Assembly: GCA_965220535.1 (NCBI GenBank)
Contig: OZ244833.1
Coordinates: 558,001-622,000, forward strand
Origin: HK1 sp965220535
GTDB lineage: Bacteria > Pseudomonadota > Gammaproteobacteria > HK1
Direction: 5' to 3'
DNA length: 64,000 nucleotides
Both the position numbers and the translations under genes were made by a program. The notes under the pieces are model-generated. The model worked only from the letters and a program-made list of their open reading frames with translations. It was not told the origin of the DNA and did no database searches. How positions within the stretch are numbered: position 1 is the first letter of the stretch; each line of letters starts with the position of its first letter. Below, one piece after another: positions 54,001-63,800 of this stretch.

Positions 54001-57000
54001 ACCGGAGCGCCGAGGATCACCAGACTCGGAGAGGCGGGCGCAGGTCCCACCCGAGTCTCGCCGTCGTCGCTCACCTCGACCCTCACGCTGTCGCTCACGC
54101 CGTCGTAGTCGCCGCCCGAGGCGACGAGGAGAATGATCGCGCGGTCATCCGTCGCATCGTCGTCCTCGGCCGCGCTCACCTGAACCGTCTGCGCCCTATC
54201 CCAGTTATCGGTCGTGAATCTCAGCGAGGTTTCGTTCACCCTCACATCGGTATTCGTCGGTTGTTCCAGGCTAACCCTCACGTTCTCGCTCGGCTGAGCT
54301 GCCAGTGCCACCGTGAACGCGCTCGATGCCCCTTCGTCGACGACCACCGGATCTCCGGAGATCACGAGCCCCGGCGGAACCGATTCCCCGGGACTTCCTC
54401 TTTCGTCGTCGACCACCGTGACCGACACCCTGTCGAGGGTGTCATAACCGCTCCCCGAAGCCGTCAAAGCGATGACGGCGGTGTCGTCCACGGCATCGGC
54501 GTCTTGGGCGGCGCTCACCCGAACCGTCTGGGCCTTGTCCCAATCATCGGACGTGAAGGTCAGCGAAGTCTTGTCCAACGTCACATCGTCATTGGCGGTA
54601 CCGCTTTGCGACAAGCTCACTCTCACATCACCGCTCGGCTGACTCGCCAGCGCCACCGTGAAGGTCTCGCTGCCGCCCTCGTCCACGCTCAGACTATTCG
54701 TCGAGAGCGTCAGGCCTGCGGCGTCGTCATCCTTCACCTCTACCGAAACGCTGTCCGCGACGGAGTCGTCGTAGCCGCCCCCTATCACGCTCAAGCGCAA
54801 GGTAGCGCTGTCGTTCACGGTATCGGCGTCTTGGGCCGCCCTCACCGTCACCGTTTGGGGGGCATCCCATTTGTTGTCATCATCGCCGGCGACGGTGAAG
54901 GTCAGCGAGACCGGACTCACCGTCACATCGTCGTTGCTCGGGACGGTTTGCTCTATCCCCACCGTTACCGGCCCGCTCGGCTTCGTCGCCAAGCGCACCG
55001 TGAATGTATTGCTGCCGCCCTCGTCTACGCTCAGGCTCGGCACCGACAACATCAGCGCCGCCCTGTCGTTGTCCGACACCGACACCGCGAGATCCTTGGT
55101 GATGCCGTCGTAGCCCCCGCTCGAAGCGCTCAGAGTCAGGGTCGCTCTGTCGTCCACGGCATCGTCGTCCGCCGACGCGCTCACCGTCACCGTCCGAGCC
55201 TCGTTCCAGTTCGAGGTCGTGAAGGTCAGCGTGCTTTGATCGCCGTCGGTGGTCGGGTCGGTGTCGAAGGTCACGTCGGAGTCGGTCGTCCCGCCTCGCC
55301 TCAGCGTCACCGTCACCTCCGCGCTCGGAGCGCTCGACAACGCCACCGTGAAGTTGCCGCTCCCGCCCTCGGCGACCGTCAGGGAGTCCGGTTTCACGAC
55401 CAGATAACGATCGTTGTCCGCCACGGCGATGCGAACGGTCTCTTCCTTGCCCTCGTAGTCGCCGCCCGTTGCCGTCAGCTTGAAGTCCGTTCTCTCGTCG
55501 ACGGTATCGTCATCCTCGGCCGCGCTCACGCTTACCGTCCGAGCCTCGTTCCAGTTCTCCGTCGTGAAGCTCAGCGTGACTTGGTTGCCGGATGCGACGG
55601 GGTCGGTATCCACCCGCACATCGGTATCGCTCGGCTGAGCCAGCGTGACCGTCACCGACGCCGAGGGCTGCGTCGCCAACGACACCTCGAAGGTTTCGCT
55701 CCCCCCTTCGGAGACCGTCAAATCCGTCGGCGACACCGTCAATCCCGCCGTGTCGTTCTCCGAAACCGACACCGACACCCTCTCGCTCTTGCCCGCGTAA
55801 TCCCCGCCCGACGCGTTCAACTCGATCGTCTCCCTGTCCGCAAGCGCATCGGCGTCCTCCGCCGCGCTCACCGTCACCGTCCGAGCCTCGTTCCAGTTCG
55901 AGGTCGTGAAGGTCAGCGTGCTTTGATCGCCGTCGGTGGTCGGGTCGGTGTCGAAGGTCACGTCGGAGTCGGTCGTCCCGCCTCGCCTCAGCGTCACCGT
56001 CACCTCCGCGCTCGGAGCGCTCGACAACGCCACCGTGAAGTTGCCGCTCCCGCCCTCGGCGACCGTCAGGGAGTCCGGTTTCACGACCAGATAACGATCG
56101 TTGTCCGCCACGGCGATGCGAACGGTCTCTTCCTTGCCCTCGTAGTCGCCGCCCGTTGCCGTCAACTTGAAGTCCGTTCTCTCGTCGACGGTATCGTCAT
56201 CCTCGGCCGCGCTCACGCTTACCGTCCGAGCCTCGTTCCAGTTCTCCGTCGTGAAACTCAGCGTGACTTGGTTGCCGGATGCGACGGGGTCGGTATCCAC
56301 CCGCACATCGGTATCGCTCGGCTGAGCCAGCGTGACCGTCACCGACGCCGAGGGCTGCGTCGCCAACGACACCTCGAAGGTTTCGCTCCCCCCTTCGGAG
56401 ACCGTCAAATCCGTCGGCGATACCGTCAATCCCGCCGCGTCGTTCTCCGAAACCGACACCGACACGCTCTCGCTCTTGCCCGCGTAGTCCCCGCCCGCCG
56501 CGCTCAACTCGATCGTCGCCCTGTCCGCAAGCGCATCGGCGTCCTCCGCCGCGCTCACCGTCACCGTCCGAGCCTCGTTCCAGTTCGAGGTCGTGAAGGT
56601 CAGCGCGCTTTGATCGCCGTCGGTGGTCGGGTCGGTGTCGAAGGTCACGTCGGAGCTGGACGTCCCGCCTCGCCGCAGCGTCACCGTCACCTCCGCGCTC
56701 GGAGCGCTCGACAACGCCACCGTGAAATTGCCGCTCCCGCCCTCGGCGACCGTCAGGGAGTCCGGTTTCACGACCAGATAACGATCGTTGTCCGCCACGG
56801 CGATGCGAACGGTCTCTTCCTTGCCCTCGTAGTCGCCGCCCGTTGCCGTCAACTTGAAGTCCGTTCTCTCGTCGACGGTATCGTCATCCTCGGCCGCGCT
56901 CACGCTTACCGTCCGAGCCTCGTTCCAGTTCTCCGTCGTGAAGCTCAGCGTGACTTGGTTGCCGGATGCGACGGGGTCGGTATCCACCCGCACATCGGTA

Positions 57001-59333
57001 TCGCTCGGCTGAGCCAGCGTGACCGTCACCGACGCCGAGGGCTGCGTCGCCAACGACACCTCGAAGGTTTCGCTCCCCCCTTCGGAGACCGTCAAATCCG
57101 TCGGCGATACCGTCAATCCCGCCGCGTCGTTCTCCGAAACCGACACCGACACGCTCTCGCTCTTGCCCGCGTAGTCCCCGCCCGCCGCGCTCAACTCGAT
57201 CGTCGCCCTGTCCGCAAGCGCATCGGCGTCCTCCGCCGCGCTCACCGTCACCGTCCGAGCCTCGTTCCAGTTCGAGGTCGTGAAGGTCAGCGCGCTTTGA
57301 TCGCCGTCGGTGGTCGGGTCGGTGTCGAAGGTCACGTCGGAGCTGGACGTCCCGCCTCGCCGCAGCGTCACCGTCACCTCCGCGCTCGGAGCGCTCGACA
57401 ACGCCACCGTGAAATTGCCGCTCCCGCCCTCGGCGACCGTCAGGGAGTCCGGTTTCACGACCAGATAACGATCGTTGTCCGCCACGGCGATGCGAACGGT
57501 CTCTTCCTTGCCCTCGTAGTCGCCGCCCGTTGCCGTCAGCTTGAAGTCCGTTCTCTCGTCGACGGTATCGTCATCCTCGGCCGCGCTCACGCTTACCGTC
57601 CGAGCCTCGTTCCAGTTCTCCGTCGTGAAGCTCAGCGTGACTTGGTTGCCGGATGCGACGGGGTCGGTATCCACCCGCACATCGGTATCGCTCGGCTGAG
57701 CCAGCGTGACCGTCACCGACGCCGAGGGCTGCGTCGCCAACGACACCTTGAAGGTTTCGCTCCCCCCTTCGGAGACCGTCAAATCCGTCGGCGACACCGT
57801 CAATCCCGCCGCGTCGTTCTCCGAAACCGACACCGACACGCTCTCGCTCTTGCCCGCGTAGTCCCCGCCCGACGCGCTCAACTCGATCGTCGCCCTGTCC
57901 GCAAGCGCATCGGCGTCCTCCGCCGCGCTCACCGTCACCGTCCGAGCCTCGTTCCAGTTCGAGGTCGTGAAGGTCAGCGCGCTTTGATCGCCGTCGGTGG
58001 TCGGGTCGGTGTCGAAGGTCACGTCGGAGCTGGACGTCCCGCCTCGCCGCAGCGTCACCGTCACCTCCGCGCTCGGAGCGCTCGACAACGCCACCGTGAA
58101 ATTGCCGCTCCCGCCCTCGGCGACCGTCAGGGAGTCCGGTTTCACGACCAGATAACGATCGTTGTCCGCCACGGCGATGCGAACGGTCTCTTCCTTGCCC
58201 TCGTAGTCGCCGCCCGTTGCCGTCAGCTTGAAGTCCGTTCTCTCGTCGACGGTATCGTCATCCTCGGCCGCGCTCACGCTTACCGTCCGAGCCTCGTTCC
58301 AGTTCTCCGTCGTGAAGCTCAGCGTGACTTGGTTGCCGGATGCGACGGGGTCGGTATCCACCCGCACATCGGTATCGCTCGGCTGAGCCAGCGTGACCGT
58401 CACCGACGCCGAGGGCTGCGTCGCCAACGACACCTTGAAGGTTTCGCTCCCCCCTTCGGAGACCGTCAAATCCGTCGGCGATACCGTCAATCCCGCCGCG
58501 TCGTTCTCCGAAACCGACACCGACACGCTCTCGCTCTTGCCCGCGTAGTCCCCGCCCGCCGCGCTCAACTCGATCGTCGCCCTGTCCGCAAGCGCATCGG
58601 CGTCCTCCGCCGCGCTCACCGTCACCGTCCGAGCCTCGTTCCAGTTCGAGGTCGTGAAGGTCAGCGCGCTTTGATCGCCGTCGGTGGTCGGGTGATCGCC
58701 GTCGGTGGTCGGGTCGGTGTCGAAGGTCACGTCGGAGCTGGACGTCCCGCCTCGCCGCAGCGTCACCGTCACCTCCGCGCTCGGAGCGCTCGACAACGCC
58801 ACCGTGAAATTGCCGCTCCCGCCCTCGGCGACCGTCAGGGAGTCCGGTTTCACGACCAGATAACGATCGTTGTCCGCCACGGCGATGCGAACGGTCTCTT
58901 CCTTGCCCTCGTAGTCGCCGCCCGTTGCCGTCAACTTGAAGTCCATGCTCTCGTCGACGGTATCGTCATCCTCGGCCGCGCTCACCTGAACCGTCCGAGC
59001 CTCGTTCCAGTTCTCCGTCGTGAAGCTCAGCGTGACTTGGTTGCCGGATGTGGCGGAGTCGGTATCCACCCGCACATCGGTATCGCTCGGCTGAGCCAGC
59101 GTGACCGTCACCGACGCCGAGGGCTGCGTCGCCAACGACACCTCGAAGGTTTCGCTCCCCCCTTCGGAGACCGTCAAATCCGTCGGCGATACCGTCAATC
59201 CCGCCGCGTCGTTCTCCGAAACCGACACCGACACGCTCTCGCTCTTGCCCGCGTAGTCCCCGCCCGCCGCGCTCAACTCGATCGTCGCCCTGTCCGCAAG
59301 CGCATCGGCGTCCTCCGCCGCGCTCACCGTCAC
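51087..59333 (-). CDS. Giant Calx-beta repeat protein, 3' part with outer-membrane barrel
   Basis: This frame encodes about 2,750 residues and is the C-terminal part of a gene broken near 59,410. It consists of about 20 Calx-beta-like modules of about 115 residues, each with an EGG-x-TF start, a NW-x-x-A motif and an acidic VSAAEDDD-type calcium loop. A linker of PTDPEPTDP repeats (53555-53692) interrupts them, and a few diverged modules follow. The last 390 residues or so (from about 52,260) are rich in alternating aromatic and polar strands (VSLWGEIQASGYEGEGE, LGVVGMHSEGEGDF), like an autotransporter beta-barrel. The listed start is an internal GTG inside a repeat; without the upstream part there is no signal peptide. 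Confidence 0.85.
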   Translation of the reverse strand: MTVSAAEDADALADRATIELSAAGGDYAGKSESVSVSVSENDAAGLTVSPTDLTVSEGGSETFEVSLATQPSASVTVTLAQPSDTDVRVDTDSATSGNQVTLSFTTENWNEARTVQVSAAEDDDTVDESMDFKLTATGGDYEGKEETVRIAVADNDRYLVVKPDSLTVAEGGSGNFTVALSSAPSAEVTVTLRRGGTSSSDVTFDTDPTTDGDHPTTDGDQSALTFTTSNWNEARTVTVSAAEDADALADRATIELSAAGGDYAGKSESVSVSVSENDAAGLTVSPTDLTVSEGGSETFKVSLATQPSASVTVTLAQPSDTDVRVDTDPVASGNQVTLSFTTENWNEARTVSVSAAEDDDTVDERTDFKLTATGGDYEGKEETVRIAVADNDRYLVVKPDSLTVAEGGSGNFTVALSSAPSAEVTVTLRRGGTSSSDVTFDTDPTTDGDQSALTFTTSNWNEARTVTVSAAEDADALADRATIELSASGGDYAGKSESVSVSVSENDAAGLTVSPTDLTVSEGGSETFKVSLATQPSASVTVTLAQPSDTDVRVDTDPVASGNQVTLSFTTENWNEARTVSVSAAEDDDTVDERTDFKLTATGGDYEGKEETVRIAVADNDRYLVVKPDSLTVAEGGSGNFTVALSSAPSAEVTVTLRRGGTSSSDVTFDTDPTTDGDQSALTFTTSNWNEARTVTVSAAEDADALADRATIELSAAGGDYAGKSESVSVSVSENDAAGLTVSPTDLTVSEGGSETFEVSLATQPSASVTVTLAQPSDTDVRVDTDPVASGNQVTLSFTTENWNEARTVSVSAAEDDDTVDERTDFKLTATGGDYEGKEETVRIAVADNDRYLVVKPDSLTVAEGGSGNFTVALSSAPSAEVTVTLRRGGTSSSDVTFDTDPTTDGDQSALTFTTSNWNEARTVTVSAAEDADALADRATIELSAAGGDYAGKSESVSVSVSENDAAGLTVSPTDLTVSEGGSETFEVSLATQPSASVTVTLAQPSDTDVRVDTDPVASGNQVTLSFTTENWNEARTVSVSAAEDDDTVDERTDFKLTATGGDYEGKEETVRIAVADNDRYLVVKPDSLTVAEGGSGNFTVALSSAPSAEVTVTLRRGGTTDSDVTFDTDPTTDGDQSTLTFTTSNWNEARTVTVSAAEDADALADRETIELNASGGDYAGKSERVSVSVSENDTAGLTVSPTDLTVSEGGSETFEVSLATQPSASVTVTLAQPSDTDVRVDTDPVASGNQVTLSFTTENWNEARTVSVSAAEDDDTVDERTDFKLTATGGDYEGKEETVRIAVADNDRYLVVKPDSLTVAEGGSGNFTVALSSAPSAEVTVTLRRGGTTDSDVTFDTDPTTDGDQSTLTFTTSNWNEARTVTVSASADDDAVDDRATLTLSASSGGYDGITKDLAVSVSDNDRAALMLSVPSLSVDEGGSNTFTVRLATKPSGPVTVGIEQTVPSNDDVTVSPVSLTFTVAGDDDNKWDAPQTVTVRAAQDADTVNDSATLRLSVIGGGYDDSVADSVSVEVKDDDAAGLTLSTNSLSVDEGGSETFTVALASQPSGDVRVSLSQSGTANDDVTLDKTSLTFTSDDWDKAQTVRVSAAQDADAVDDTAVIALTASGSGYDTLDRVSVTVVDDERGSPGESVPPGLVISGDPVVVDEGASSAFTVALAAQPSENVRVSLEQPTNTDVRVNETSLRFTTDNWDRAQTVQVSAAEDDDATDDRAIILLVASGGDYDGVSDSVRVEVSDDGETRVGPAPASPSLVILGAPVVVDEGMSKLFAVRLAERPNADVRVSMSWPSNQDIRVDTDADAFGEQTTLRFTISNWDSSQAVVVFAPKDDDTIDERAIVSLSSSGGGYSGVRGTVSVRVNDLTVVPNPTDPVVPNPTDPNPTDPEPTDPEPTDPEPTDPNPTDPEPSDPDDPAPKTPVDPGPLAGARLVFESVPLEVEEGGERRFEVSLSLPPRGEVSLTVGESDNPDITTTPSALTFGPSDWNEKRGIVVMAAEDDDAIDESARVSVSASGGGYDGVEGDVKVSIVDDDEVALVLMEVPSEMVEGGNDGFRMSLATRPSGDVEIAFTEERMLLVSSLRPSAKTAGDMSTGFPRLVFTPDDWDRPQEVAFVASQDDDGADDESRLLLSASGGGYDGVGEQILISIKDDDIRGFVFDDASLELAEGEIGYFKVRLTTRPMGRVSLVLNMERGMNVEVDGDSAADGMQNRLVIEPAHWKRMHEVRVVAMPDEDLDDERGVIRIEASGGDYDGMTDRVSVVVNDRGKGSAWLTRFARTVGLQAIEGIEKRLDSSRGSEGISVQVAGRELEAGDASTLIRDETKEDLHEYEDFEREESLTLSEVLSTGTSFNITRGVEEGAGVSLWGEIQASGYEGEGETAVVLVDGEVNTGMLGVDYAQENWTLGVVGMHSEGEGDFREGDDVIGKEASLTTMIPYGAVEIENGMRARAALGYGSGEVRLNRRGAGLSEGSLDWGMLNAGLRKDLRNLPEGGGFGLAYTTDFLWTMIRSDAIGEWGEIEGESRRIRAGIEGEAMQRKGSGARFSQRVDAGLRHDSGDAENGWGLDVGAGLSYGDSETGLELSLKGRALVYHREEAARDWGLSAGFEWDRKPNTDRGFSVRLHNDSGGVEPEGGAKALFSEDAFPSLVGSQERGMRWRAEAAYGMDVGKGLVGSPYAEHIRSKTERRNRIGYRLEDEKDGGLEVDVYLMHEEREEGEPELSIEGSVRYDIRRWE
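53555..53692 (-). repeat. Pro-Thr-Asp-Pro linker repeat in the giant protein
   Basis: The DNA repeats GGATCGGTCGGCTCC and close variants; the protein reads NPTDPEPTDPEPTDPEP and similar. Such linkers usually act as extended hinges between a surface stalk and a membrane-anchoring part. It separates the homogenised module array from the last diverged modules and the barrel. Confidence 0.85.
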
Positions 59334-60835
59334 CGTCCGAGCCTCGTTCCAGTTCGAGGTCGTGAAGGTCAGCGCGCTTTGATCGCCGTCGGTGGTCGGG
59401 TCGGTGTCGACGAGGTCACGTCGGAGCTGGACGTCCCGCCTCGCCGCAGCGTCACCGTCACCTCCGCGCTCGGAGCGCTCGACAACGCCACCGTGAAATT
59501 GCCGCTCCCGCCCTCGGCGACCGTCAGGGAGTCCGGTTTCACGACCAGATAACGATCGTTGTCCGCCACGGCGATGCGAACGGTCTCTTCCTTGCCCTCG
59601 TAGTCGCCGCCCGTTGCCGTCAGCTTGAAGTCCGTTCTCTCGTCGACGGTATCGTCATCCTCGGCCGCGCTCACGCTTACCGTCCGAGCCTCGTTCCAGT
59701 TCTCCGTCGTGAAGCTCAGCGTGACTTGGTTGCCGGATGCGACGGGGTCGGTATCCACCCGCACATCGGTATCGCTCGGCTGAGCCAGCGTGACCGTCAC
59801 CGACGCCGAGGGCTGCGTCGCCAACGACACCTTGAAGGTTTCGCTCCCCCCTTCGGAGACCGTCAAATCCGTCGGCGACACCGTCAATGCCGCCGCGTCG
59901 TTCTCCGAAACCGACACCGACACGCTCTCGCTCTTGCCCGCGTAGTCCCCGCCCGACGCGCTCAACTCGATCGTCGCCCTGTCCGCAAGCGCATCGGCGT
60001 CCTCCGCCGCGCTCACCGTCACCGTCCGAGCCTCGTTCCAGTTCGAGGTCGTGAAGGTCAGCGCGCTTTGATCGCCGTCGGTGGTCGGGTCGGTGTCGAA
60101 GGTCACGTCGGAGCTGGACGTCCCGCCTCGCCGCAGCGTCACCGTCACCTCCGCGCTCGGAGCGCTCGACAACGCCACCGTGAAATTGCCGCTCCCGCCC
60201 TCGGCGACCGTCAGGGAGTCCGGTTTCACGACCAGATAACGATCGTTGTCCGCCACGGCGATGCGAACGGTCTCTTCCTTGCCCTCGTAGTCGCCGCCCG
60301 TTGCCGTCAGCTTGAAGTCCGTTCTCTCGTCGACGGTATCGTCATCCTCGGCCGCGCTCACGCTTACCGTCCGAGCCTCGTTCCAGTTCTCCGTCGTGAA
60401 GCTCAGCGTGACTTGGTTGCCGGATGTGGCGGAGTCGGTATCCACCCGCACATCGGTATCGCTCGGCTGAGCCAGCGTGACCGTCACCGACGCCGAGGGC
60501 TGCGTCGCCAACGACACCTCGAAGGTTTCGCTCCCCCCTTCGGAGACCGTCAAATCCGTCGGCGATACCGTCAATCCCGCCGCGTCGTTCTCCGAAACCG
60601 ACACCGACACGCTCTCGCTCTTGCCCGCGTAGTCCCCGCCCGCCGCGCTCAACTCGATCGTCGCCCTGTCCGCAAGCGCATCGGCGTCCTCCGCCGCGCT
60701 CACCGTCACCGTCCGAGCCTCGTTCCAGTTCGAGGTCGTGAAGGTCAGCGTGCTTTGATTGCCGTCGGTGGTCGGGTCGGTGTCGAAGGTCACGTCGGAG
60801 TCGGTCGTCCCGCCTCGCCTCAGCGTCACCGTCAC
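55185..60835 (-). repeat. 687-bp tandem repeat array, about eight units
   Basis: The word TTTGATCGCCGTCGG (or TTTGATTG in the last unit) recurs with its G at 55238, 55925, 56612, 57299, 57986, 58673, 59381, 60070 and 60757. Spacing is exactly 687 bp except 708 (a 21-bp duplication) and 689 (the 2-bp insertion). One unit encodes two Calx-beta-like modules of 112 and 117 residues. Units differ at only a few positions, which shows recent or ongoing homogenisation. Confidence 0.95.
58673..58714 (-). repeat. 21-bp tandem duplication inside one 687-bp unit
   Basis: Two adjacent copies of a 21-bp unit beginning GATCGCCGTCGGTGGTCGGG occur only in this unit. In protein it doubles a seven-residue loop, giving DPTTDGDHPTTDGDQ, and leaves the frame intact. 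Confidence 0.92.
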
Positions 60836-63800
60836 CGTCGCGCTCGGCTCCGTCGCCAAGCGCACCGTGAATGTCTTGCTGCCGCCCTCGTCTACGCTCA
60901 GGCTCGGCACCGACAACATCAGCGCCGCCGTGTCGTTGTCCGACACCGACACTGCGAGTTCCTTGGAAATGCCGTCGTAGCCGCCGCCCGAAGCACTCAG
61001 AGTCAGGGTCGCTCTGTCGTCCACGGCATCGTCGTCCGCCGACGCGCTCACCGTCACCGTCTGATCCGTTTTCCAGCTGCCAACGCCGCTGCCGGAGACG
61101 CCGAAGGTCAGCGTGGTTTGATCGCCCTGCGTCGTCGTATCGGTATCGACCGTCACATCCGCGTTGCTCGGCCGAGCGATCGTCACCGTCACCGAACCGC
61201 TCGGCTGCGTCGCCAGTCTCACATCGAAGGTGGCCGTGGACTCTTCCGACACGCTCACGCCGGTCACGACCACGCTGTTCTTCGACAGCGTCAAATCCGC
61301 CCGGTCGTCGTCCGCGACGGCCACCGATACCGTCTTGTCCGCGATGTCCGTGAAACCCGTCGCCGTCGCCGACACCGTGACGCTGCCGCTGTCGTTCGCC
61401 GCATCGTCGTCCTGTCCCACCATCACCGTCACGCTTTGGGCCGTGCTCCAGTTGCCTTCGTCTCCGGTTCCGCCGGCGAAGGTCAGCGAAGCCCGGCTCA
61501 GCGTGATGTCGTCGTTCTCCTTCGACAACGAAACGGAAACGGAGACTCCCGCACCCGGGTCATGACTGAGCTTGACCGTCACCGTCCCCGTGCTTCCCTC
61601 GCCGACCGCCAAGTCCCCATCGGGCGTCACCACCAACGCCAGCCTTTCGTTGTCGGTCACCGCCACCGCGACCGTCTTGTCCGCGACTCCCGCGACATTC
61701 GTCGCCTTCACCGTGACCGTGTCCGTCTCGTTGGCCGCATCGGCGTCATCGACACCCGACACGGTCACGGTCTGACCCCTGCTCCAGTTGCCCCCGGCTC
61801 CGCCGGTGAAGGTCAGCGAGGTCCGGCTCAGCGTGACCACCGCATCCGTATTCGTCTTCGTCAGCGAAACGGAAACATCCGAAACCGGGTCATGACTGAG
61901 CTTGACATCGAACGTCTTCGTGCTCCCCTCGGCGACGGTCAGACTGCTCTCCGACACCACCAACGCCAGCGTCTCGTCGTCGCTCACCGACACCGACACG
62001 CTCTCGCTCTTGCCCGCGTAGTCCCCGCCCGACGCGATCAAGGAGATGCTCGCGCTCTCGTCCGCCGCATCGGCGTCCTGCGCCGCACTCACCGTCACCG
62101 TCTGACCCGTGCGCCAGTTGCCGTCGTCGTCGTCGCTGCCGGCGGTGAAACTCAGCGTGCTTTGATTGCCGTCGGCGGTCGGGTCGGTGTCGAAGGTCAC
62201 GTCGGAGTTGTCCGTCGCCTGCCTCAACGTCACCGTCACCTCCGCGCTCGGAGCGCTCGTCAGCGCCACCGTGAAGGTGTTGTTCCCGCCCTCGTCAACG
62301 GTCAGGTCCGTCGGCGACACGGACAGCCCCGCCGCGTCGTTCTCCGAAACCGACACCGACACGCTCTCGCTCTTGCCCGCGTAGTCCCCGCCCGACGCGC
62401 TCAACTCGATCGTCGCCCTGTCCGCAAGCGCATCGGCGTCCTCCGCCGCGCTCACCGTCACCGTCCGAGCCTCGTTCCAGTTCGAGGTCGTGAAGGTCAG
62501 CGCGCTTTGATCGCCGTCGGTGGTCGGGTCGGTGTCGAAGGTCACGTCGGAGCTGGACGTCCCGCCTCGCCGCAGCGTCACCGTCACCTCCGCGCTCGGA
62601 GCGCTCGACAACGCCACCGTGAAATTGCCGCTCCCGCCCTCGGCGACCGTCAGGGAGTCCGGTTTCACGACCAGATAACGATCGTTGTCCGCCACGGCGA
62701 TGCGAACGGTCTCTTCCTTGCCCTCGTAGTCGCCGCCCGTTGCCGTCAACTTGAAGTCCGTTCTCTCGTCGACGGTATCGTCATCCTCGGCCGCGCTCAC
62801 GCTTACCGTCCGAGCCTCGTTCCAGTTCTCCGTCGTGAAGCTCAGCGTGACTTGGTTGCCGGATGCGACGGGGTCGGTATCCACCCGCACATCGGTATCG
62901 CTCGGCTGAGCCAGCGTGACCGTCACCGACGCCGAGGGCTGCGTCGCCAACGACACCTCGAAGGTTTCGCTCCCCCCTTCGGAGACCGTCAAATCCGTCG
63001 GCGATACCGTCAATCCCGCCGCGTCGTTCTCCGAAACCGACACCGACACGCTCTCGCTCTTGCCCGCGTAGTCCCCGCCCGCCGCGCTCAACTCGATCGT
63101 CGCCCTGTCCGCAAGCGCATCGGCGTCCTCCGCCGCGCTCACCGTCACCGTCCGAGCCTCGTTCCAGTTCGAGGTCGTGAAGGTCAGCGCGCTTTGATCG
63201 CCGTCGGTGGTCGGGTCGGTGTCGAAGGTCACGTCGGAGCTGGACGTCCCGCCTCGCCGCAGCGTCACCGTCACCTCCGCGCTCGGAGCGCTCGACAACG
63301 CCACCGTGAAATTGCCGCTCCCGCCCTCGGCGACCGTCAGGGAGTCCGGTTTCACGACCAGATAACGATCGTTGTCCGCCACGGCGATGCGAACGGTCTC
63401 TTCCTTGCCCTCGTAGTCGCCGCCCGTTGCCGTCAGCTTGAAGTCCGTTCTCTCGTCGACGGTATCGTCATCCTCGGCCGCGCTCACGCTTACCGTCCGA
63501 GCCTCGTTCCAGTTCTCCGTCGTGAAGCTCAGCGTGACTTGGTTGCCGGATGCGACGGGGTCGGTATCCACCCGCACATCGGTATCGCTCGGCTGAGCCA
63601 GCGTGACCGTCACCGACGCCGAGGGCTGCGTCGCCAACGACACCTTGAAGGTTTCGCTCCCCCCTTCGGAGACCGTCAAATCCGTCGGCGACACCGTCAA
63701 TCCCGCCGCGTCGTTCTCCGAAACCGACACCGACACGCTCTCGCTCTTGCCCGCGTAGTCCCCGCCCGACGCGCTCAACTCGATCGTCGCCCTGTCCGCA

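Noticed and set aside
54261..59552. Plus-strand open frame of 1,763 codons antisense to the giant gene
   Set aside because: It is the complement of the 687-bp repeat, whose codon pattern leaves no stops in that frame. It is Arg/His-rich with no domain, signal peptide or start context.
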